Shown piece after piece: positions 42,503-52,048 of a stretch of 64,000 bases of DNA. The translations under genes were made by a program, and so were the position numbers. The notes under the pieces were generated by a model, which was given only the letters and a program-made list of their open reading frames with translations, had not been told where the DNA came from and searched no databases. Source of the DNA: an uncultured Megasphaera sp. (GTDB lineage Bacteria; Bacillota; Negativicutes; Veillonellales; Megasphaeraceae); the NCBI GenBank assembly GCA_934193515.1, contig CAKPVJ010000003.1, positions 1 through 64,000 of the forward strand, in the 5' to 3' direction. Numbering within the stretch: position 1 is the first letter of the stretch; every line of letters begins with the position of its first letter.

Positions 42503-42575
42503 GTTAAAGCCCTAAGTTTGATACTAAAAGTTAAGAATGATTCCATTTTAGAACAGCAACAACTAAAAAATGCAA

Positions 42576-42609
42576 GAAAAAAGGGCTTGCCGCTTTGTGC
42601 GACAGCCCC
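42576..42609 (-). terminator. Terminator of the YbjN-like gene (minus strand)
   Basis: On the minus strand GGGCTGTCGCAC...GCGGCAAGCCC followed by TTTTTTC. Confidence 0.7.
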
Positions 42610-42623
42610 GGATTGGCAGTATA

Positions 42624-43055
42624 TTATGCCCAAATGACTTTCATAATATCTTTATAAGCACCTTCCAAGTGCTGGATGATGTTGCGGTATAGTGCATAGA
42701 CGACTTCACCGTTTACTTCGTCTGTCGGCAAAATCAGGCAGGTGTCTAAGATAAGAGAGCCATCATTATCTGTAAAATATTTGAATGATTTATAGGTCAA
42801 ATTATATTCATTCATTAATTGGGACAAGCTTTCCAAATTTTTATCGTTCAGCGCATTGGGAGCAATAAAAACGCGAATCATGCCGTAAATGCTGTCGTCG
42901 AGAATAAAAATAGTAGGGATGTTAGTACCGTTTATCGTAAGGTTGGAACGAAAAACAGCAGTGTGCAGTGAATCATCTTCCGGTACGTCAATGGTAAAAT
43001 CTTTAATTTGGTGTTCATCGAGAAACTTTTTAAAATTTTCAGCTTTTTTATTCAT
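42624..43055 (-). CDS. YbjN-like domain protein
   Basis: 143 residues, acidic, no signal or membrane segment. The pattern (FTIDVPEDDSLHTAVFRSNLTING, ...TIFILDDSIYGMIRVFI, ..., NEYNLTYKSFKYFTDNDGSLILDTCLIL) resembles the YbjN / chaperone-like fold, where small alpha-beta proteins act in protein interaction. I cannot assign a role. AGGAG precedes the ATG. Convergent with the small RNA and divergent from the TonB receptor. Confidence 0.55.
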   Translation of the reverse strand: MNKKAENFKKFLDEHQIKDFTIDVPEDDSLHTAVFRSNLTINGTNIPTIFILDDSIYGMIRVFIAPNALNDKNLESLSQLMNEYNLTYKSFKYFTDNDGSLILDTCLILPTDEVNGEVVYALYRNIIQHLEGAYKDIMKVIWA

Positions 43056-43105
43056 AAGTAGTCTCCTTTTCGTATGATACTATCAGTATATCATATTCAC
43101 ATACT

Positions 43106-43143
43106 AAAATAAAATTAGGAATTAGTATCTAATACATATAAAT
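43106..43143. repeat. 38-bp duplicated upstream element, copy 1
   Basis: Identical over 38 bases to 45768-45805. The core GGAATTAGTATCTAATAC contains ATTAG-TAT-CTAAT dyad symmetry. Both copies precede Fur-box promoters of iron-uptake genes. Confidence 0.8.
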
Positions 43144-43237
43144 GAAGAATACAAATCATATCGTTTGTTCATGTATTCATAATAACGCATACCTATATAA
43201 TAAATGACTGCAGCGATGTACTACACTAATATTTACA

Positions 43238-43283
43238 TAGACAATAGGCGATGTATGTAGTATTATATTAGATAATGATTATC
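43238..43283 (+). promoter_or_regulatory. Fur-box promoter of the first TonB receptor
   Basis: TAGACA (43238-43243), 17 bases, TATTAT (43261-43266), then the perfect 6-1-6 palindrome GATAATGATTATC (43271-43283), which matches the Fur consensus closely and overlaps the start site. Iron-replete Fur would block this promoter. Confidence 0.75.
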
Positions 43284-43345
43284 AATAATTTTGCTATACA
43301 GAACATAGTATATGATACTGTTTTGCATGTGAAACTAATAGAATA

Positions 43346-43355
43346 GGGGGGGGGG
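43346..43355 (+). repeat. Poly-G tract (10 G) in the receptor leader
   Basis: Ten consecutive G about 70 bases after the predicted start site and ~155 bases before ATG 43513. Such tracts are prone to slipped-strand length change. Confidence 0.85.
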
Positions 43356-43512
43356 TAAAAAATAAAAAGAGAAGATTTTCGCAGGTTGAGATATAGACAT
43401 GGTAAATACGTCTGCTAATGGCGTATATATACATATTGTCTGCAGAAACATAGGGATGAACATGTTCCAGACAACAAGAAAATTTCAAACAGGAGAGGAA
43501 GTGTTACATGTT

Positions 43513-45581
43513 ATGAGTAGTTGCAAGAAAACGACGTTTTATGCAAGTAAAATTTCCACAGTATCGGCAGTTGTATTGGCTGCCTTGGCGCTGCCCGTAT
43601 GGGCAGCCGACACGACGGCAGACACAACAGTCAAAACCAAAGACATTATTGTGACCGCTACGAAGACGGAAGCGGAAGTCAAGGCAGTGCCGCAGGCTGT
43701 AGAAGTCATTACGGCGAAAGATATACAGCGTATGGGTGCCAATGACGTCTTGACAGCGCTGTCACTGGCCAACAACCTGAATCTTTCGCGGGCCGGCATG
43801 ACCGGCAACACCGTGTCACTGCGCGGTATGAGTACCAATCATGCCTTGATTCTCGTGGACGGCAAACGATATGCTGGCGAAGATACCAATGTGACAGCCA
43901 ACGTGTACAGCTTGCAGCGCCTAAATGTCAGCGATATTGACCGTATCGAAATTGTGCGCGGACCATCCAGTTCACTATATGGCTCAGATGCCATGGGCGG
44001 CGTGATTAACATCATTACGAAGTCGCCGGAAAAGGCCGTTAATTCGGTGGGCGTGGTCACAGGCACGAGAAATACGGGTACGTATTGGCATGTTGCGACA
44101 GGAAAACAAGGCCGTTGGAGTACCAGCTTTAATGGACGCGTTGACAAAATAAGACCGATTAGCCGACCTAATAATTCTGTCAATTCATCGTACATGGGAT
44201 TTGGGGCTATGATGACGATGACGACGGCAGGCATCGATCGCTCCATGTACGGCATGCGCCGCTTATATCATCTCTCTTCCATCTATGACTTTGAAAATGA
44301 AAACAAAAATAAGCTGAAGTTTGATGTAGATTACATGAAAGAAGATTTGAGCTCTGACTATGCGGACCGCCATGTGTTGGTGGAAATGAATCTGTTTTTA
44401 CCTATGATTATGGCAAATAAATGGTCGAGCAAAGATAAAAAAGAATGGTTCCACAATACTCAAAAAGGTGTAGGTGTCGAATACAGCGGCAAGACGAAGC
44501 ATAACGAATATCAATTTAGGACGTATTATAATCAGCTGGAAAAGAATTCGAATGTCATCAATCACCCGATCGACTTGCTTAAAATGACGTATGATACTAC
44601 GTATGATATGGACTATGCCAAATACCATACATGGGTAACCGAAGCCAAAGATACGATGTATATTGGCAACAACCATAACGTGACGTTTGGTGGTGAATAC
44701 CGGCGGTTAGCCTATAAGGGGACGCGGCTGGGCGGTTCTGCAGCGGGCCTGCATAAAAAATTGTTTCGAAAAAAGTAAACTCGTATGCCGCGTACGTCGA
44801 AGACCTTTGGCAGGTCAATGATAAACTGCTCGTGATTCCTTCCATTCGCTGGGAACACAACAGTCAGTTTGGCTCGGCAACGACCCCTAAGATTGGTTTG
44901 ACGTATGCGATAAACAATGCATGGCGCTTCAAAGCCAATTACGGCAAAGGCTATAAGGCACCGACCTTGAGCGAATTATATATGGAAATGCATCGTTCGA
45001 TGGGTCCTATGGTTGTCAATGTATATGGGAACCCTAAACTGCAGCCGGAAACGACACGGAGTTATGATTTTAGCTTAGAAATGGAAAAAGGTAAGAACTT
45101 TGGCAAATTGACGTATTTCAATAATAATGTAACCAATTTAATTTCCACAGAAGATTTGGGCGGCAATACATATACGTACGTCAATATCAACAAAGCAAAA
45201 CTTAGGGGCGTTGAATTTGAAATAGGACGTCATATTACAGACCGTTGGACTGTCAAAGCGACATATAATTACTTGAATGCGATAGATGCCGTGTCTCGTA
45301 TGCGTTTAAATAACCGGGCCAGAAATACGACGACATTCCAGCTCATATATGATGACCATAAAGAAGACGGTTTTAGCGCTGTACTGTGGGATCAGTTTGT
45401 CAACCGCTATCGGTTTGGCGACCAAGACTATACCTATAACACGCTGAACTTCTCTATGAACAAGAAATGGAACAACAGTTTTTCTACCTATGCGGGAATC
45501 GACAACATTTTCAATAAAAAAATTGGCGACTTGTACATTGACGGCCGCATGTGGCGGGTAGGCGCCGAATGGAAATTATAA
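43513..45581 (+). pseudogene. TonB-dependent outer-membrane receptor, frameshifted
   Basis: N-terminal half (to TAA 44776-44778): signal peptide (ISTVSAVVLAALALPVWA), TonB box-like DIIVTATKTEA, plug domain (LVDGKRYAGEDT, IEIVRGPSSSLYGSDAMGGV). The C-terminal barrel continues one frame over from ~44761 (VSKKVNSYAAYVEDLWQVND) to 45581, ending WRVGAEWKL. Comparison with the intact paralogue at 48940-50979 places the break at the A run 44755-44760, where one A appears to be missing. The frame is also open upstream to ATG 43399, but the signal peptide supports 43513 after AGGAGAGGAAG. Likely a heme or siderophore receptor. Confidence 0.85.
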
Positions 45582-45767
45582 GAAAATTGGCTGTGTGAAG
45601 CCGAACCGTAAGAACTAAATACATCCAGAGAAAGGGACCGCCGTATGAATGGTTCCGACTTTATGCGGCATCCCTTTTCCGTTACGGTATGGCGCGATTG
45701 TATACGAAATCGTTCCATCGCAGGATGACAGGTGTATACCGCGATAGTTTTCTTTCTGTATCCACAT

Positions 45768-45805
45768 AAAATAAAATTAGGAATTAGTATCTAATACATA
45801 TAAAT
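45768..45805. repeat. 38-bp duplicated upstream element, copy 2
   Basis: Exact copy of 43106-43143, located 183 bases before the -35 of the ABC importer operon (132 bases in the other copy). Confidence 0.8.
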
Positions 45806-45834
45806 AGGAACTGTGTGACAACGGCAGATTTTTA

Positions 45835-45879
45835 TCATAGAATTCTATGAAATAAGGTAAATACTGAAATCGTTTACCT
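45835..45879. promoter_or_regulatory. Pair of dyads upstream of the ABC importer operon
   Basis: A perfect 16-base palindrome TCATAGAATTCTATGA (45835-45850), then AGGTAAA (45855-45861) with TTTACCT (45873-45879) 11 bases apart. Candidate operators; the protein is unknown. Confidence 0.4.
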
Positions 45880-45950
45880 AAATAAGAGCACTGTTTGGAA
45901 TTAAAATTATGATAATTATGATTGTTTTTGCATAAAACAGTAAAATAACA

Positions 45951-45997
45951 TAGACAAACGGTGGGCGATTTGCTATCATATTAGAGAATGATTCTTG
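45951..45997 (+). promoter_or_regulatory. Fur-box-like promoter of the ABC importer operon
   Basis: TAGACA (45951-45956), 17 bases, TATCAT (45974-45979), then AGAATGATTCT (45985-45995), a 5-1-5 palindrome in a TAGAGAATGATTCTTGA context. Same architecture as 43238-43283. Confidence 0.65.
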
Positions 45998-46020
45998 ATA
46001 TATTTATAAGAATACTGCAG

Positions 46021-46050
46021 GCAGCATCCCTTGTGGAGGCTGCTATTTTT
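46021..46050 (+). terminator. Intrinsic terminator in the ABC importer leader
   Basis: GCAGCATCC and GGAGGCTGC (one mismatch) around CTTGT, followed by TATTTTT. It lies after the promoter and just before the ribosome site GGAGGG at 46053, so it can act as an attenuator. Confidence 0.55.
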
Positions 46051-46064
46051 GAGGAGGGATTGCA

Positions 46065-47030
46065 TTGCGAAAAACAATTCTTTATGGGGTGTTAGCTGTC
46101 GTAGTCTGCTTGTTTGGCGGTATTGCCTATATGATGCTGCGCGGGGATGCGGCGACTGCTGATGTGGCGGTGCGGCAGGTAACGGACAGTACGGGAAAGA
46201 CGATGGAAATTCCTGTACATCCAAAGCGAGTCGTGTTTTTGAACGTATCCAACATGGATATGTATGTAGCCGCAGGCGGTAAAGAGGCTGTCGTCGGCAA
46301 ACCGACATCGAAATCGCTGTCACCGGCACTGGCCAAACTGACGGAACAGGTGCCGGAAGTTGGAATTATTCATTCACCGAATGTCGAAAAGATTTTATCC
46401 TTACAGCCGGATTTAGTCATTGGTGTCAACGTGCCTTTTCATAATCAGCTGCGAGAAACACTGGAACAAAATCATATTCCCCTGTATATCAACTCGCTGG
46501 ACAATTATGAAGATACGCTTAAGACACTGCAGTTTTTTGGAGAACTGACAGGCGATGAAAAAACGGCACAGGCCGAAATTGATTCTATTACCAAGCAGTG
46601 TGCAGACGCTGCGGCTATGACAACGGGAAAACAAGGACCCAAAACGCTGATTTTGTTCAGCAATCCGGACAGCAACAATATGGCAAGCAGCGCGACGTTT
46701 TCCGGTGATTTGCTGAAACGCCTGCATGGTGTCAATATTGCTGATTTGGACACGTCCCTGCAGGGCCAGTTTATTCCGTTGAGTTTGGAATACGTTGTCA
46801 AACAAGATCCGGAAGTTATTTTTATTATTTCCATGGGCAATACACCGGATATGATGGCTCGCTTCAAAGAACAAATGCAGACCAGCGAAGCGTGGAATCA
46901 GACGGCAGCTGTGAAAAACGGCCGTGTTTATGAGCTGCCGATGGATTTATTTACCGTCAATCCGGGCAGCCGCATTGGCGATGCTATGGCATACATGGCA
47001 GACTGCCTATACGGGCAAGGGGGAAAATGA
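46065..47030 (+). CDS. Iron/heme ABC transporter substrate-binding protein
   Basis: 321 residues of the FepB/BtuF family: KRVVFLNVSNMDMYVAAGG, ILSLQPDLVIGVNVPF and a FIPLSLEYVVKQDPEVIFII C-terminal lobe. An N-terminal hydrophobic helix (YGVLAVVVCLFGGIAYMML) without a good lipobox suggests a membrane-anchored periplasmic protein. The start is TTG 46065, six bases after GGAGGG; no ATG fits. Ligand: iron-siderophore or heme, by context. Confidence 0.85.
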   Translation: MRKTILYGVLAVVVCLFGGIAYMMLRGDAATADVAVRQVTDSTGKTMEIPVHPKRVVFLNVSNMDMYVAAGGKEAVVGKPTSKSLSPALAKLTEQVPEVGIIHSPNVEKILSLQPDLVIGVNVPFHNQLRETLEQNHIPLYINSLDNYEDTLKTLQFFGELTGDEKTAQAEIDSITKQCADAAAMTTGKQGPKTLILFSNPDSNNMASSATFSGDLLKRLHGVNIADLDTSLQGQFIPLSLEYVVKQDPEVIFIISMGNTPDMMARFKEQMQTSEAWNQTAAVKNGRVYELPMDLFTVNPGSRIGDAMAYMADCLYGQGGK

Positions 47031-48040
47031 TGGAACACGTCACAACAGAAGATTCACGGAGCGCCGTGCGGTTAGCCGCATTATGCGGCGGCTTGCTGCT
47101 GCTGGTTTTGGCATTGGTACTGGCCGTTGCTGCCGGCGCGGTTCATATTTCCTTGTCGGATATCTACCAAGCGGTTACGGCGCCGGGAAAAACGGATACC
47201 TACCGCATTATTTATACACTGCGCATGCCGCGTGCTGTCTGCGCGGCACTGGCAGGTGCCAATTTGGCATTGTCCGGCTGCATTTTGCAGGGCATTCTCC
47301 GCAATCCCTTGGCAGACCCCGGCATTATCGGCATTTCTGCCGGTGCCGGCTTGGCGGCCATGGCGTTGATGCTGATTGCGCCGGCGTTTACCAATTTGGT
47401 GCCCTTTGCGGCGTTTATCGGGGCCATGTTTGCTGCGGCAGTCGTCTTTTTTCTGTCGTACGAACGAGGTGTCAACCCGCTGCGGCTGGTATTGGCCGGC
47501 GTGGCTGTCGCGGCTTTCTTCGGCGGCGGCATGACGGCGCTGTCCGTATTTTTTTCAGATAAAATTCAAGGGACTGTGTCCTGGATGGCAGGCGGTTTTG
47601 CCGGCAGTAACTGGCAGCATGTCCGCATGATTCTGCCGTACAGTGTGTTGGGCATTATTGGAACACTTTGCTACTACCGCAAGCTCAATGCGCTGCAGCT
47701 CGGCGATGATGTCGCTAAAACACTGGGCGTGCATACGGAACGGACACGAGGCATCTTAGTAGCTTTGGCTGCGTTATTAGCGGCTTCCGCTGTCAGCGTG
47801 GCCGGTCTGCTGGGATTTGTCGGCTTAATTGTGCCGCATGTCATGCGGCTGATTGTGGGTTCCGATTTTGAATCGCTGCTGCCGTGTTCGGCTATCTTTG
47901 GTGCCGTTCTCGTCGTCGCAGCGGACGTAGCAGCCCGGACGGTGTTCAGCCCTGTAGAAGTGCCCGTAGGCATTTTTATGTCCTTTATCGGCGCGCCATT
48001 CTTCTTATATCTATTAAAACGGAGGATGCGAAACGCATGA
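47027..48040 (+). CDS. FecCD family iron ABC transporter permease
   Basis: 337 residues with about ten membrane helices. Family motifs LRMPRAVCAALAGANLALSGCILQG and GFVGLIVPHVMRLIVGSDFE are clear. It overlaps the binding-protein gene (ATGA) and the ATPase gene (ATGA). Transports ferric siderophore, heme or cobalamin across the inner membrane; location favours iron or heme. Confidence 0.92.
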   Translation: MMEHVTTEDSRSAVRLAALCGGLLLLVLALVLAVAAGAVHISLSDIYQAVTAPGKTDTYRIIYTLRMPRAVCAALAGANLALSGCILQGILRNPLADPGIIGISAGAGLAAMALMLIAPAFTNLVPFAAFIGAMFAAAVVFFLSYERGVNPLRLVLAGVAVAAFFGGGMTALSVFFSDKIQGTVSWMAGGFAGSNWQHVRMILPYSVLGIIGTLCYYRKLNALQLGDDVAKTLGVHTERTRGILVALAALLAASAVSVAGLLGFVGLIVPHVMRLIVGSDFESLLPCSAIFGAVLVVAADVAARTVFSPVEVPVGIFMSFIGAPFFLYLLKRRMRNA

Positions 48041-48825
48041 GTAAAATAATTACAGAAAACCTGCGTCTGCAGTATGGACCGAAAGTGATTGCCGACAATT
48101 TGAATATTTCCTTTGACAAGCCGGAGATTATCTCGATTATTGGCCCCAATGGGTCCGGGAAGTCCACGCTGCTCAAATCACTGGGACGCTTGCTGGTGCC
48201 GACTGGCGGTGCTGTGTATTTAGATGGGCAGGATTTGCAGAGCATGGACAGAAAGACGATTGCCCGCACGATTTCCGTCATGCCACAATCCGTTCATGCG
48301 CCGGGCGATATGACGGTTCGCGACTTGGTCACCTATGGCCGCCTTCCCTATCAGGGACTTTTTTCCAAACTCAGCGATGAAGATGTACAGGCTATTGATA
48401 CGGCACTAGACGCCACGGAAATGACAGCACTGCAGCACAATCGATTATCTGCCTTGTCCGGCGGTGAACGGCAGCGGGCCTGGCTTTCCATGGCGATTGC
48501 CAAAGAGCCGCAGATTTTGCTTTTGGACGAACCGACGACCTATCTGGATATTCACCATCAGCTGGATTTGATGGAACTGGTCGTGCATTTGTATCAGACA
48601 CGGCACATTATCGTCATCATGGTCATGCATGACCTCAATCATGCGGCACGATACAGTCAGCGTCTGGTCGCTGTTCAAAACGGCCGCATTGTTGCCGACG
48701 GTCCTGTGCGCGACGTGTTCCGGCAGGAAATACTGGAGCCGCTGTACGGCATACGGGCTGTAGTTACGGAAGTACACGACGACAAAGGGAGCTATTTGGC
48801 ATGCTTCCCGTACGCCGCCGTATAA
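48037..48825 (+). CDS. Iron ABC transporter ATP-binding protein
   Basis: 262 residues: Walker A GPNGSGKST, signature LSGGERQRAW, Walker B ILLLDEPTTYLD, and the family's DLNHAARYSQRLV. FepC-type ATPase for the permease upstream. ATG 48037 lies in the permease stop and follows GGAGG. Confidence 0.92.
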   Translation: MSKIITENLRLQYGPKVIADNLNISFDKPEIISIIGPNGSGKSTLLKSLGRLLVPTGGAVYLDGQDLQSMDRKTIARTISVMPQSVHAPGDMTVRDLVTYGRLPYQGLFSKLSDEDVQAIDTALDATEMTALQHNRLSALSGGERQRAWLSMAIAKEPQILLLDEPTTYLDIHHQLDLMELVVHLYQTRHIIVIMVMHDLNHAARYSQRLVAVQNGRIVADGPVRDVFRQEILEPLYGIRAVVTEVHDDKGSYLACFPYAAV

Positions 48826-48939
48826 CATGTTGAATACGTCCTATTGCGGCGTAGCTATATAACCCCTGTCACCAGAATCATGCAGGACTGCGTGATTCAG
48901 ACGGCAAGAATAAGTTCAAAGATGAAAGGGAGCATTTAC

Positions 48940-50979
48940 ATGAATATGCGCAAAAAAAAGAAATCTTATGCAGGTAAAATTTCCACCGTATCGGCAGCCG
49001 TTTTGGCTGCTTTGACTATGCCGGTATGGGCGGCAGCTGCGGATACAGCAACGGTACAGACAAAAGACGTTATCGTGACGGCTACGAAGACGGAAACAGA
49101 AGTCAAAGCCGTGCCGCAGGCTGTTGAAGTTATCACGCAGGAAGACATACAGCGTACCGGTGCCAATGATGTCTTGACGGCTCTGTCACTGGCCAATAAC
49201 TTAAATCTTTCGCGGGCCGGCATGACTGGCAATGCCGTGTCGCTGCGCGGCATGAGTACCAACCATACGCTGATTCTCGTGGACGGCAAACGCTATGCCG
49301 GAGAAGATACCAGTGTAACGACAAACGTATATAATCTGCAGCGGCTCAATGTCAGTGATATTGACCGCGTTGAAATTGTACGCGGGCCGTCCAGCTCGCT
49401 GTATGGCTCGGACGCGATGGGCGGCGTCATCAATATCATTACGAAAACACCGGAAAAAGCCAGCGGCACTGTAGGCGTTGTGACTAGTACGAGAAATACG
49501 GCAGAATATTTTAATTTTTCAACAGGCAAAAATGGGCGTTGGAGTGCTGTCGTAGACGGACGTTTTGACAAACTGCGGCCGATCAACCGGTATACACACA
49601 GTGTTTCCTCCACCGGATCTACTACCGATGGCTATGACCGTTCCATGTACGGCATGCGGCGCACCTTCCACGGCGGTGCCGTCTATGATTTTGAAAATGC
49701 CAATAAAAACAAATTGCGGTTTGATATTGATTATATGAAAGAAGATTTGCGTTCGGATTATGCGGATACCAAAAGTGCCAGTGGCATGATGTATTATAAT
49801 AAAAACAAACATGAATGGTATCATAATGAACAAAAAGGATTCAGCGTAGAATATACAGGTAAAACCAATCGCAATGAATACCAATTTAGAACCTACTACA
49901 ATCAATTGGAAAAAAATTCCAATTTGGTTAATGAACGCAAATTTCCAAGTCCTGTCATGGAAAATATATTAGGCAGTATATATCCGAAAGCGGACATGGA
50001 CTATGCCAAATACAATACATGGGTAACGGAAGCTAAAGATACGATGTATATCGGCGACCGCCACAACCTGACATTTGGCGGCGAATACCGTCGGCTTGAA
50101 TATGAAGGTACGCGTTTGGGCGGTTCTACGACTGGTTTGGATAAGAAAGTTGCCTCTAAAGATGTCAATTCCTATGCCGGTTATATCGAAGATATGTGGC
50201 AGGTCAATGACAAATTACTGCTCATTCCTTCGGTCCGCTTGGAACACAACAGCCAGTTTGGCTCCGAAGCAACGCCTAAAATCGGCGCAACGTACAGCAT
50301 CAACAATCATTGGCGGTTTAAGGCCAATTATGGTAAAGGCTACAAAGCACCGACACTGAGTGAATTGTATATGGTCATGAATCGGGCGATGGGCGTGGCG
50401 ACAGTACATGTAGAAGGCAATCCCAATTTGCAGCCTGAAACATCGTACAGCTATGACTTCAGTATCGAAGCAGATAAAGGAGCCAACTTTGGCAAGTTGA
50501 CCTACTTCAATAATAAAGTAAGCAATTTGATTAATACGGAGACTACCCAGTCAGGCAATGAATATTGGAGCAAATACATTAACGTCGACAAAGCGCAGAT
50601 TAACGGCGTGGAATTGGAACTGGGACGTCATCTGAATGACCGTTGGACTGCCAAAATCACGCACAACTATTTGGATGCTACCAATAAAATCACAGGAGAA
50701 CGGCTGGGCAACCGCGCTAAAAATACGACGACGTTCCAGCTCATCTATGATGACCATCAAGATGACGGCATCAGTGCCGTATTGTGGGATCAATTTGCCA
50801 GCCGCTATCGTTACAATGAAGAAGACTATACATACAATACGCTGAATTTCTCCATCAATAAAAAATGGAATAAGGATTTTTCCACATATGCAGGGATAGA
50901 CAATATTTTCAATAAGAAAGTCGATGACTTGTATATTGACGGCCGTATGTGGCGGGTAGGTGCCGAATGGAAGTTGTAG
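48940..50979 (+). CDS. TonB-dependent outer-membrane receptor
   Basis: 679 residues. Signal peptide (ISTVSAAVLAALTMPVWA), then VIVTATKTETEVKAVPQ as TonB box and start of plug (LVDGKRYAGEDT, GPSSSLYGSDAMGGVINII), and a 22-strand-type barrel ending WRVGAEWKL. It is a close paralogue of the broken receptor at 43513-45581, with long stretches identical, and probably arose by duplication. ATG 48940 follows AAAGGGAG. Third or fourth cistron after the ABC importer, with about 115 bases between. Confidence 0.93.
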   Translation: MNMRKKKKSYAGKISTVSAAVLAALTMPVWAAAADTATVQTKDVIVTATKTETEVKAVPQAVEVITQEDIQRTGANDVLTALSLANNLNLSRAGMTGNAVSLRGMSTNHTLILVDGKRYAGEDTSVTTNVYNLQRLNVSDIDRVEIVRGPSSSLYGSDAMGGVINIITKTPEKASGTVGVVTSTRNTAEYFNFSTGKNGRWSAVVDGRFDKLRPINRYTHSVSSTGSTTDGYDRSMYGMRRTFHGGAVYDFENANKNKLRFDIDYMKEDLRSDYADTKSASGMMYYNKNKHEWYHNEQKGFSVEYTGKTNRNEYQFRTYYNQLEKNSNLVNERKFPSPVMENILGSIYPKADMDYAKYNTWVTEAKDTMYIGDRHNLTFGGEYRRLEYEGTRLGGSTTGLDKKVASKDVNSYAGYIEDMWQVNDKLLLIPSVRLEHNSQFGSEATPKIGATYSINNHWRFKANYGKGYKAPTLSELYMVMNRAMGVATVHVEGNPNLQPETSYSYDFSIEADKGANFGKLTYFNNKVSNLINTETTQSGNEYWSKYINVDKAQINGVELELGRHLNDRWTAKITHNYLDATNKITGERLGNRAKNTTTFQLIYDDHQDDGISAVLWDQFASRYRYNEEDYTYNTLNFSINKKWNKDFSTYAGIDNIFNKKVDDLYIDGRMWRVGAEWKL

Positions 50980-51005
50980 GAGGTGTAGGAGAAACAAAAA
51001 ACATC

Positions 51006-51920
51006 ATGCTGAAATTAGTGGTGTTGGCTGCAGTGCTGTGCTTCTTTTCTCTGTTGTCCGCTGTGCGCGTCTTAGCACAAGATGCAGATGCGGCTGTGTT
51101 TGTCCAAAGCCGCACGGCGCAGCCCGTTTCGCTGTCTGACATGACGGATAAACTGACGGCCTATGATGTTGTCATATTTGGTGAATTTCATGACAGCCAG
51201 CCCATTCATGATGCGGAACTGGCTGTCTTGAAAGGCTTATATGAAAAGCACGGCGCCAACCTCGTCTTGTCGATGGAAATGTTTGAACGGGATGTGCAGC
51301 CTGTCATGAATGATTATTTGGCTGGCAAGATTACGGAAGATGAATTTTTGGCAGCATCCCGGCCGTGGCCGCAGTACGAAACCGCATACAGACCGCTCGT
51401 GGAATTTGCCAAGGGCCATCATATTCCTGTATTAGCCGGCAATATTCCGCGCCGCATGGCAGCGGCCTATGTCAAGTCAAAAACGCTGGACACCGTGGCA
51501 GACCAAGATATACAGTATCTTCCCAACGTGCATCGGGCCGGGTCGGCTGCGTACCGAGAAAAATTTGCCGCCGTGATGCAGGGCATGAATACAGCAGCAG
51601 ACGGTATGAAAATTCCGCCGCAGATGGTACAGCCCATGTTTATGGCTCAGTGCCTGAAGGATGATGCCATGGCGGAAAGCATTGCCCAGTATCGGCAGCA
51701 GCATCCGCAGGCCGTCGTCTATCATGTAGTCGGCAATTTCCACAGTGCCGGTCATTTGGGCATGGCAGAAAAACTGGCATGGCTGCAGCCGCAGACTCAC
51801 ATTGCGGTCATCGATACGGTGCACTATGACAAACACAACGATACGATACGCGGTATCGCACAGGCGAATGCGTCCGGCGGCGAATATTTGGCATTGGAAA
51901 CGGCACATGAAGTAAAATAA
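51006..51920 (+). CDS. ChaN family heme-binding exported protein
   Basis: About 304 residues. Signal peptide (VVLAAVLCFFSLLSAVRVLA), then the ChaN/DUF399 pattern VVIFGEFHDSQPIHDAELAVL, LSMEMFERDVQPVM and VVYHVVGNFHSAGHLG. ChaN proteins bind heme and lie in iron-regulated operons. Its lipobox is absent, so it is probably periplasmic. AGGAG at 50990-50994 supports ATG 51006. It directly follows the receptor. Confidence 0.85.
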   Translation: MLKLVVLAAVLCFFSLLSAVRVLAQDADAAVFVQSRTAQPVSLSDMTDKLTAYDVVIFGEFHDSQPIHDAELAVLKGLYEKHGANLVLSMEMFERDVQPVMNDYLAGKITEDEFLAASRPWPQYETAYRPLVEFAKGHHIPVLAGNIPRRMAAAYVKSKTLDTVADQDIQYLPNVHRAGSAAYREKFAAVMQGMNTAADGMKIPPQMVQPMFMAQCLKDDAMAESIAQYRQQHPQAVVYHVVGNFHSAGHLGMAEKLAWLQPQTHIAVIDTVHYDKHNDTIRGIAQANASGGEYLALETAHEVK

Positions 51921-51950
51921 ATTAATTTTGAAGAGAAACAGCAGGTAGTA

Positions 51951-52010
51951 ATGCGTGAAGCGGCGAGCCGCAATAGGGGCTGCCGCACAACGCGTTTGCC
52001 ATCGTGCATC
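51951..52010. repeat. Intergenic hairpin element, copy 2
   Basis: ATGCGTGAA at the left, GCGGC-GAGCCGC...TGCCGC inner hairpin, then AACGCGTTTG and TCGTGCAT. The outer blocks pair with two G-U pairs. It shares block order with 10221-10266 and may serve as a terminator after ChaN. Confidence 0.4.
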
Positions 52011-52048
52011 GTGTTCTTCTTTTAAAGGTTTCTAGTAAAGGAGCAGAC

